Source: Hymenobacter lucidus (lineage in GTDB: Bacteria > Bacteroidota > Bacteroidia > Cytophagales > Hymenobacteraceae). From it: a DNA stretch of 64,000 bases. Every line of letters starts with the position of its first letter. Within the stretch, counting starts at the first letter, position 1. Both the position numbers and the translations under genes were made by a program. Below the pieces are notes generated by a model, which searched no databases, was not told the origin of the DNA, and worked only from the letters and a program-made list of their open reading frames with translations. Shown in pieces: positions 53,433-60,043 of this stretch. Location of the stretch: positions 124,001 through 188,000 of the forward strand of contig NZ_JAJADR010000005.1 in NCBI RefSeq assembly GCF_020447265.1, given 5' to 3'.

Positions 53433-53615
53433 CTTTCCCAACAACGTCAGTACGCGAAATTTCTCAACAAGCTCAGCATGACGTTTTTTTTGCACAAACG
53501 ATAAATCATCAATACCCTCTGCTCAGCCGCTGATTCGCCACCACTGCTGAGTTGCTGTTCTCCTTTTCTTAACCCCGCCTCTCTCCCGGCATTTTCCTGA
53601 GTGAATACCCAAACA

Positions 53616-54566
53616 ATGCCCATGAAGATCAAAAAAGCAGTGATTACTGCCGCCGCCCGCGGCCAACGGTTGTACCCGGTGGCCGACACCATTCAGAAGG
53701 CCATGCTGCCGGTGGTAGACGTGGACGGGTTGCACAAGCCCACCATCCAGATTATTGCCGAGGAAGCCTTTGGCAGCGGCATCGAGGAGCTGTGCGTGGT
53801 GTGCGCTCCCGGCGACGGGCCGCGGTACGTGGCCGCCTTCACTTCCCTGCGTGATAACCTAATTAAAACTTACCAGAACGTCGACTGGGCCCGGCAGCAG
53901 GCCGACAAAATCGACCACCTGCTCAGCCGCCTGCAATTTGCCGAGCAAACCGAGGCCCTGGGCTACGGCCACGCGGTATACTGCGCCCGGGAGTTTGTCG
54001 GCAACGAGCCATTTTTGCTCCTGCTCGGCGACTACCTCTATGTATCCGATGTGGCCGGGAAACGCTGCGCTGCCCAGGTGCTTGAGCTGGCCACCCAGCA
54101 AGAATGCGCCGTAGCCGCCGTAAACCCGACCATTGAGCACCAGATCAGCCGCTACGGCACGCTCACGGGCAAACACGTGGCCGGCCAGGCCGGCGTCTAC
54201 CAGATTGACAAAATCATCGAAAAACCCTCGTTGAGCACCGCCGAGCTGGAACTACAGACGCCGGGGCTGCGGGCGGGCTATTATCTGTGCTTCTTCGGCA
54301 TGCACGTGCTGACGCCCAGCATCTTCCCGATTCTACAAAAGCAGCTCGACGCCGGCACCACCAACGTGCTGCTGACGCCTGCCTTGCAGGAGCTGGCCGA
54401 AACCGAGAAGTACCTGGCCTTGGAAGTGCGCGGTAACCGCTACGACCTCAGCCGCCGCCACGGTCTGCTGCGCGCCCAGCTGGCCCTGGGCCTGGCCGGT
54501 GAGGCCCACGACGAAACCCTGACGACCATGGTCGAGCTGCTGGCTGAAGCCAATACCCGCAAGTAG
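53616..54566 (+). CDS. GalU-like nucleotidyltransferase
   Basis: The product is 316 residues from the ATG at 53616; a second ATG at 53622 and an in-frame GTG at 53601 are alternatives. It has the fold of UTP-glucose-1-phosphate uridylyltransferases: KKAVITAAARGQRLYP, KAMLPVVDVDG, LGYGHAVYCAREFVGNEPFLLLLGDYLY, IIEKPS. The nucleotide loop is altered (AAARGQRL in place of AAGLGTRFLP), so substrate and activity could differ from GalU. The next gene, 105 bp on, also contains a nucleotidyltransferase domain, suggesting a shared sugar-nucleotide role. Confidence 0.85.
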   Translation: MPMKIKKAVITAAARGQRLYPVADTIQKAMLPVVDVDGLHKPTIQIIAEEAFGSGIEELCVVCAPGDGPRYVAAFTSLRDNLIKTYQNVDWARQQADKIDHLLSRLQFAEQTEALGYGHAVYCAREFVGNEPFLLLLGDYLYVSDVAGKRCAAQVLELATQQECAVAAVNPTIEHQISRYGTLTGKHVAGQAGVYQIDKIIEKPSLSTAELELQTPGLRAGYYLCFFGMHVLTPSIFPILQKQLDAGTTNVLLTPALQELAETEKYLALEVRGNRYDLSRRHGLLRAQLALGLAGEAHDETLTTMVELLAEANTRK

Positions 54567-54574
54567 GTTTTGGA

Positions 54575-54651
54575 GTAGCGCGAACTTTGTAGTTCGCGTA
54601 CCAGAACGACTCTAACGGCGCGGGCTACGCGAACTATAAAGTTCGCGTTAC
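54575..54651. repeat. Dispersed palindrome, family 3, copy 2
   Basis: This 77-bp element has arms GTAGCGCGAACTTTGTAGTT and ACTATAAAGTTCGCGTTAC in inverted order, each arm also self-complementary. The middle shares CCAGAAC and CGGCGCGGGC with copy 1 at 18775. It fills nearly the whole gap between the GalU-like gene and the fusion gene. Confidence 0.85.
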
Positions 54652-54671
54652 TGCGTGCCATCAGCCATACG

Positions 54672-57600
54672 ATGCCACCCATGAATATTTTCGTTGAAAC
54701 GATTACCGCTACCGAGCCCGAGAAGCGGAACCGGGACTTTTACGCCCTGAGCCGCGGCCTCTCGGCCCGGGAGCTGTTGCGCAGCCTGCGGGAGCTGGAC
54801 GAGTTCCGTAAGGCCACGCCCAACTTGTATGACAAGGTGCGGGCCATCCTGTTCTTGTACGCCGGCTTCCGGTTTTTCCTTCAGGAAACGCCCGAAATGC
54901 CGGCCGTGGGCAAGATTCCGTACCACGGCTTCGAGGATTTGCTGAGCCGCCGCTTCGAGCAGGCCATCAGCACGTTTTTGCGGGAGCTGGACCAACACGG
55001 CCCCAACGCTACGCTCTTCAGCGCCCTGGCGGACGCCTACCACCACCTCTCCTTCCAGATTCTGGCCGACCAGGTGCGCAAGAGTGTGCGCTCCAGCAAG
55101 GGCAACCAGTGGATGTTCCGCGTGGGCCACCAGGACGAGCACCCCATCCGGATTCACCCGGCCCTGTTGCAGCGCTCCGATTCGTCGTTGTTCTACCCCG
55201 TGCTGCACGAGCACACCTCCGTGCGCATGGACCTTACCCACAGCGGCTGGTCGGATATCTTCTTCCTGGGCATGGATTACCCCGAAGGCGCGCGGGTCGT
55301 GAACCTCTCGATTGACCTGGGCATGTTCGGGCGCGACAAAGACATTCGGCCCCCGCTGCACAGCTACGTGCGCGTCATTCCGGAGCCCGTGCTGCGCCTG
55401 ACCAGCATCGACCTGAACACGACCAAGGACGTGACGGACCTGGCCGACTTGTTCAACTTCGGCAACGACTACCTGAGCTTGGTAAAAGCCGGGGTTATTG
55501 CTTCGGGTCTAATTCCCCCGTCCTTCGAAGGTACCAACCAGAGCCTGACTGAAATTCTGGCGCGCATCGTGGCCCCGGGCATGGGCATCGAGCTGGTGAC
55601 CAAGGTGAATGATATTCCCAAAGGCTCCCGTTTCGCGGTTTCCACCAATCTGCTGGGTTCCATTATCAGCCTGCTGATGCGGGCCACGGGCCAGACCAAG
55701 AACCTGACTGGCGGCCTCGACGAAAACGAGAGGCGCCTGGTGGCGTCGCGGGCTATTCTGGGCGAATGGATTGGCGGCTCCGGGGGCGGCTGGCAGGATT
55801 CGGGCGGCGTGTGGCCCGGCATCAAGGCCATTCAGGGCACCTTCGCCCAGCCCGGCGACCCGGAATACGACATCAGCCGGGGCACTTTGCTGCCGCGGCA
55901 CCGGGTGCTGGAAGGCGAGGACGTGCACCCCGAAATCGGGGAGCGAATCATGAAGTCGCTGGTGCTGATGCACGGCGGCATGGCGTCCAACGTGGGCCCG
56001 ATTCTGGAGATGGTGACCGAGAAGTACCTGCTGCGTGGCGCGCAGGAAACGGCCGCCCGGCAGCAGACCAACGAAATCTTCGACAACATCCTGGCCTCCA
56101 TCAAGGAAGGCGACATTCAGAAGCTGGGCGCCAACACGGCCCGCAACTTTGAGGGCCCCATCAAAACCATCATTCCCTGGGCTTCGACTTACTTCACCGA
56201 GCAGATTATTACCAAAGCCAAGCAAGAATTCGGGGCCGACTACTACGGCTTCCTAATGCTGGGCGGCATGTCGGGCGGGGGCATGGGCATGTTCGTGAAC
56301 CCCGACAAGTACGAAGACTACAAGGTGCGCGTGCTGGACCTCTTGCGCACGACCAAGCAGGAACTCTCGGCCGCGCTGCCCTTCGCCATGGAGCCGGTGG
56401 TCTACAATTGGAGCATCAATAAGCGCGGCACCTGGAGCACGTTGCACGAAGGCAACGAGGCCCTGATGCCGGAGCAGTACTACGCCATTCACGTTTCGGG
56501 GCTGGTCAAGCAGGACCCGGAATCCATTTCCTACTTGCGCCGGGCCGAAATCGACTATTTCACGACCTACTGCGAGCAGAATAACCTGGCGTATCCGCTG
56601 CTGCGCACCATTGTCAGCAACCTGTTCAAGGTGTCGGACCCCACGAGCCAGGGCAACCGCAGCGTGGAAAATGACAAGGCCGAGCAGATCAAGCGCGACA
56701 ATGGCTTCGACTACATTCAGCACGAGGACATCCGGGAAGAGCTGCAAAAAGGGCTAATCGGCCTTTCCCGCAACCGCCTGCCAGCCGAAACGGCCATCGA
56801 CGACGTGCAGGCCGCCGACGTGGTGCAGTTTGCCGACTTGCAGGATGTGGAGCAGCTCGGCGCAGACGCCATTCGCGCCGGTAAGGTGGCTGTGCTAAGC
56901 TTGGCAGCTGGCGTGGGCAGTCGCTGGACCAAGGGTGCGGGCGTTATCAAGGCCCTGAATCCCTTTGTGGAAATCAACGGGCGGCACCGCAGCTTCCTGG
57001 AAATCCATTTGGCCAAAACCCGCCGCGTGGCCCGGCAATACGGGGCCCAAATTCCGCACATTGTAGCCACCAGCTACCTAACCCACGAGCCGATCCGGCA
57101 GACGCTGGCGCAGACCCGCAACTATGGCTACGACGGCGCAGTGTACCTGTCGGAAGGCCGCTCGATTGGGCAGCGTTTCGTGCCCATGGAGCGTGATTTG
57201 CGCTTTATGTGGGAAGAAATGCCCCAGGAAACCCTCGACGAAAACAAGCAGAAAGTGCGCGAGGCGGTGCGCAATACCATGATTGGCTGGGCCAAAAGCA
57301 AAGGCGAAGGCACCGACTACGTCGACAACATTGCCGCCCAGCGCTTCTCCCCGCTCGGCCACTGGTACGAGGTGTCGAACCTCTTGCGCAACGGCACCTT
57401 GGCCCGCCTGCTGCGCGAAAACCCGGCCGTGGAAACCATCATGCTCCACAACATCGACACGCTGGGGGCCGACGTGCACGCCGCGGCCCTGGGCTACCAC
57501 CGCGCCTCCGGCAACGCGCTGACCTTCGAAGTCATTCCGCGCCGCATCGAGGACCGCGGCGGCGGACTGGCCCGCGTGAACGGGCAGGTGCGTCTGCTGG

Positions 57601-58016
57601 AAGGCCTGGCCCAGCCCCGGGAAGAGGACGAACTGGCGTTGAGCTACTACAACTCGATGACCACCTGGATTGAGGTTGATCCGCTGCTCCAGCTCTTTGG
57701 CCTCACCCGCGCCGAGCTGCAAGCCGCCGACGACACCCAGCTAGCCCGGGCGGTGCGCGCGGTGGCCCAGCGCATCCCGACCTACGTGACGACCAAGGAC
57801 GTGAAGTTCCGCTGGGGCCACGGTCAGGAAGACATCTACCCCGTGGCCCAGATTGAGAAGCTGTGGAGTGATATGTCGGCCCTGCCCGACGTGCGGTGCG
57901 GCTACATCGTGGTGCCCCGCAGCCGGGGCCAGCAGATGAAGGACCCCGCCCAGCTCGACGCCTGGGTGACGGACGGCAGCAAGGCCCACGTCGAGTCGCT
58001 GGGGGTTTTCGAGTAA
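54672..58016 (+). CDS. Fused GHMP sugar kinase-like and UDPGP-type nucleotidyltransferase
   Basis: The 1114-residue cytoplasmic protein has two parts. Residues about 1-690 carry fucokinase-like GHMP features: a GWSDIFFLGMDYPEGARVVN region, PKGSRFAVSTNLLGS near 316 in the position of the ATP loop, GGSGGGWQDSGGVWPGIK near 372, and GGMSGGGMGMFV near 530. Residues about 735-1114 are a UDPGP-type pyrophosphorylase: LAAGVGSRW near 743, KALNPFVEINGRHRSFLEIHL, and HNIDTLGAD near 925. It would phosphorylate a sugar at C1 and convert it to an NDP-sugar. In bacterial FKP the transferase is N-terminal, so the order here is reversed. The kinase loop deviates from GLGSSS. Substrate unknown. Confidence 0.75.
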   Translation: MPPMNIFVETITATEPEKRNRDFYALSRGLSARELLRSLRELDEFRKATPNLYDKVRAILFLYAGFRFFLQETPEMPAVGKIPYHGFEDLLSRRFEQAISTFLRELDQHGPNATLFSALADAYHHLSFQILADQVRKSVRSSKGNQWMFRVGHQDEHPIRIHPALLQRSDSSLFYPVLHEHTSVRMDLTHSGWSDIFFLGMDYPEGARVVNLSIDLGMFGRDKDIRPPLHSYVRVIPEPVLRLTSIDLNTTKDVTDLADLFNFGNDYLSLVKAGVIASGLIPPSFEGTNQSLTEILARIVAPGMGIELVTKVNDIPKGSRFAVSTNLLGSIISLLMRATGQTKNLTGGLDENERRLVASRAILGEWIGGSGGGWQDSGGVWPGIKAIQGTFAQPGDPEYDISRGTLLPRHRVLEGEDVHPEIGERIMKSLVLMHGGMASNVGPILEMVTEKYLLRGAQETAARQQTNEIFDNILASIKEGDIQKLGANTARNFEGPIKTIIPWASTYFTEQIITKAKQEFGADYYGFLMLGGMSGGGMGMFVNPDKYEDYKVRVLDLLRTTKQELSAALPFAMEPVVYNWSINKRGTWSTLHEGNEALMPEQYYAIHVSGLVKQDPESISYLRRAEIDYFTTYCEQNNLAYPLLRTIVSNLFKVSDPTSQGNRSVENDKAEQIKRDNGFDYIQHEDIREELQKGLIGLSRNRLPAETAIDDVQAADVVQFADLQDVEQLGADAIRAGKVAVLSLAAGVGSRWTKGAGVIKALNPFVEINGRHRSFLEIHLAKTRRVARQYGAQIPHIVATSYLTHEPIRQTLAQTRNYGYDGAVYLSEGRSIGQRFVPMERDLRFMWEEMPQETLDENKQKVREAVRNTMIGWAKSKGEGTDYVDNIAAQRFSPLGHWYEVSNLLRNGTLARLLRENPAVETIMLHNIDTLGADVHAAALGYHRASGNALTFEVIPRRIEDRGGGLARVNGQVRLLEGLAQPREEDELALSYYNSMTTWIEVDPLLQLFGLTRAELQAADDTQLARAVRAVAQRIPTYVTTKDVKFRWGHGQEDIYPVAQIEKLWSDMSALPDVRCGYIVVPRSRGQQMKDPAQLDAWVTDGSKAHVESLGVFE

Positions 58017-58034
58017 CTAAATCCGAAGCAATCA

Positions 58035-58130
58035 GCACGTCATGCTGAGCTTGTCAAAGCACTTCTACCGCAGTAGTAATTGATTTTACTGTGGCAGTAG
58101 AAGTGCTTCGACAAGCTCAGCATGACGTGC
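58035..58130. repeat. Dispersed palindrome, family 1, full copy
   Basis: The arms 58035-58068 and 58097-58130 pair over 34 bp with one mismatch (core CATGCTGAGCTTGTCAAAGC). It is followed by CTTTTTT, so as RNA it would act as a terminator for the kinase-transferase gene, which ends 19 bp upstream. Confidence 0.9.
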
Positions 58131-58152
58131 TTTTTTATGGCAATTTTCGTTC

Positions 58153-58250
58153 GTCACAAAAATTTCGAAAAGTGACAATCTTGTGACACATCCTGTCACA
58201 AAAGCTTTTGTCACAAAACAATTTGTGACAGGGCAAAAGTGTGACACTTT
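58153..58250. repeat. Array of TGTCACAAA / TTTGTGACA repeats
   Basis: At least six near-identical units in both orientations lie in about 100 bp: GTCACAAA (58153), GTGACAA (58172), TTGTGACA (58181), TGTCACAAA (58194), TTTTGTCACAAAA (58206), TTTGTGACA (58222), and a weaker GTGTGACACTTT (58239). Two form palindromes: TTGTGACA-5 nt-TGTCACAA and TGTCACAAA-ACAA-TTTGTGACA. The array lies between two terminator-like hairpins, 170 bp before the molybdo-enzyme operon. Confidence 0.8.
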
Positions 58251-58276
58251 CTGCCACACAATTTCCTGACAAACTT

Positions 58277-58325
58277 GTTGTGTAGCACACCCCGGTGCAG
58301 CCAGTGGCGGCCGGGGTGTTTCTTT
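58277..58325 (+). terminator. Terminator-like hairpin upstream of the molybdo-enzyme operon
   Basis: The stem ACACCCCGG / CCGGGGTGT encloses a loop of about 25 nt that contains further partial pairing, and is followed by TTTCTTTT. No protein gene precedes it directly, so it would end either a short RNA from the repeat array or an operon leader. Confidence 0.65.
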
Positions 58326-58422
58326 TCTGCCAATAACGGTCCTGGCCGTACTCAATTGCGTAGAAGGCTGTGGCCTATGCTGCCTGGCAGCCTGTTTTTA
58401 AACTTCCAACCGCTCCTTTCCA

Positions 58423-59055
58423 ATGGCTATGAATCCTGAACACGACGCGCCGGCCGGCCACGACGAGGCCCGGCGCACCTTCCTCAAGCAGTCGTCGCTG
58501 CTCACGGCCCTGGCCTTTGTGCCCGCCCCGGTGGTAGATGCCGCCGCCGCCAACCTCGACGAGAAAGTAGCCGGTGCCATCGAGAAAGTGCCGCTGAAGC
58601 TGGAAGTGAATGGCAAAAAATACAAGCTCGCCGTGGAGCCGCGCACCACCCTGCTCGATTTGCTACGCGAGGAATTGAACCTAACCGGCACCAAGAAAGG
58701 CTGTGATTACGGCCAGTGCGGGGCCTGCACCGTGCACGTAGACGGGCAGCGGGTAAACAGCTGCCTGAGCTTTGCCGTGATGCACGACGGCCGCAAAGTC
58801 ACGACTATCGAGGGCCTGGCCGACGGCGACAAGCTGCACCCCATGCAGGAAGCCTTCGTGAAGCACGACGGGTTTCAGTGCGGCTATTGCACTCCGGGAC
58901 AGATTATGAGCGCCGTGGCCTGCGTGCGCGAGGGCCACGCCGGTTCCGACGCGGAAATCCGGGAGTACATGAGCGGGAATATCTGCCGGTGCGGGGCGTA
59001 CTCGAATATTGTAGCGGCCATTCAGGAAGTGAAAAACGGAGGACAGAAGGTATGA
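58423..59055 (+). CDS. paoA: Aldehyde oxidoreductase 2Fe-2S subunit (PaoA/YagT-like), Tat-exported
   Basis: The 210-residue small subunit has a twin-arginine signal (ARRTFLKQSSLLTALAF), marking export of the assembled complex to the periplasm. A plant-type 2Fe-2S domain has GCDYGQCGACTV near 94. A second 2Fe-2S domain follows, with CGYCTPGQIM and NICRCGAYSNI. It passes electrons from the Mo centre towards FAD. The ATG at 58423 and a second at 58429 both fit. The stop overlaps the FAD-subunit start (ATGA). Confidence 0.94.
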   Translation: MAMNPEHDAPAGHDEARRTFLKQSSLLTALAFVPAPVVDAAAANLDEKVAGAIEKVPLKLEVNGKKYKLAVEPRTTLLDLLREELNLTGTKKGCDYGQCGACTVHVDGQRVNSCLSFAVMHDGRKVTTIEGLADGDKLHPMQEAFVKHDGFQCGYCTPGQIMSAVACVREGHAGSDAEIREYMSGNICRCGAYSNIVAAIQEVKNGGQKV

Positions 59056-60032
59056 ACCAGTTCCAATACGTGCGGCCCAGCAAGGCGCAGGCCGCCATTG
59101 AGGCCGTTGCCAAGGATGCCAACGCCACCTTTATTGCGGGCGGCACCAACCTCGTGGACCTGATGAAGCGCGGTATTGCCACGCCCCAGAAGTTGGTTGA
59201 CATCAACCGCCTGCCCCTGACTAAGATTGAGCGGGAGAACAACGGTCTGCGCATCGGCGCATTAGCATTGAACTCGGCCGTGGCCGACGACAAGCAGGTG
59301 CGCGAAAAGCAGCCGCTGCTGGCTTTGGCGCTGAATGCCGGAGCTTCAGCCCAGCTGCGCAACATGGCTACCGTGGGCGGCAACATGCTGCAGCGCACCC
59401 GCTGCGCCTATTTCTACGACCTCACCATGCCCTGCAACAAGCGGGAGCCGGGTACCGGCTGCGGCGCGCTGGAAGGCATCAACCGGATGCACGCCATCTT
59501 CGGCTTTTCCGATAAGTGCATTGCCGTGCACCCCTCCGACATGAGCGTGGCCCTGGTGGCCCTCGATGCCACGGTGCTCGTGACGGGTCCCAAAGGCGAG
59601 CGGCGCATTCCCTTCGCCGACTTCCACCGTCTGCCCGGCGACACGCCCGAAAAGGATACCAATCTGGAGCGTGGTGAGCTGATAACGGCCGTGGACGTGC
59701 CCGACGGGCCTTTTACCAAGCACGTGCATTACCAGAAGGTGCGCGAGCGAGCCAGCTACGCCTTTGCGCTGCTGTCGGTGGCTGCCGCGCTGGATATCGA
59801 GAACAACACCATCAAGGCGGCGCGGCTGGCCATGGGCGGCGTGGCCCATAAGCCCTGGCGGCTGACGGCGGCCGAGCAAAGCCTGGTAGGAAAGCCCGCT
59901 ACCGAGGAAACCTTCCGGCAGGCGGCGGCCGTGGCCATGCAGGGTGCCAAGGCATTCAAGCACAATGCCTACAAGCTCAAGCTGGCTCCCAACACCATTA
60001 TTCAGGCCCTGAAAACGGCGGCAGCTGCTTAA
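59052..60032 (+). CDS. paoB: Aldehyde oxidoreductase FAD subunit (PaoB/YagS-like)
   Basis: The 326-residue product starts at the ATG at 59052, overlapping the upstream stop by four bases; an upstream in-frame extension is out-of-frame reading of paoA. The FAD-binding motif AGGTNLVDLMKRG and the RNMATVGGNMLQRT region are present. An insert typical of PaoB contains Cys118, Cys128, Cys137 and Cys156 (RCAYFYD, MPCNKREPGTGC), matching the extra 4Fe-4S site described for E. coli PaoABC. A CO-dehydrogenase flavoprotein C-terminal domain ends it. Confidence 0.94.
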   Translation: MNQFQYVRPSKAQAAIEAVAKDANATFIAGGTNLVDLMKRGIATPQKLVDINRLPLTKIERENNGLRIGALALNSAVADDKQVREKQPLLALALNAGASAQLRNMATVGGNMLQRTRCAYFYDLTMPCNKREPGTGCGALEGINRMHAIFGFSDKCIAVHPSDMSVALVALDATVLVTGPKGERRIPFADFHRLPGDTPEKDTNLERGELITAVDVPDGPFTKHVHYQKVRERASYAFALLSVAAALDIENNTIKAARLAMGGVAHKPWRLTAAEQSLVGKPATEETFRQAAAVAMQGAKAFKHNAYKLKLAPNTIIQALKTAAAA

Positions 60033-60043
60033 TTCCGATTCCT

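Noticed and set aside
58086..58355. 89-codon minus-strand frame across the repeat array with repeated Phe-Val-Thr units
   Set aside because: The repeated residues come from the TGTCACAAA array and palindrome. It spans two terminator-like hairpins and has no protein-like composition.
58716..59051. N-terminal extension of the FAD subunit reading frame
   Set aside because: The stretch overlaps the conserved 2Fe-2S coding sequence in another frame. The ATG at 59052 overlaps the upstream stop in the usual coupled arrangement and begins at the conserved N-terminus.
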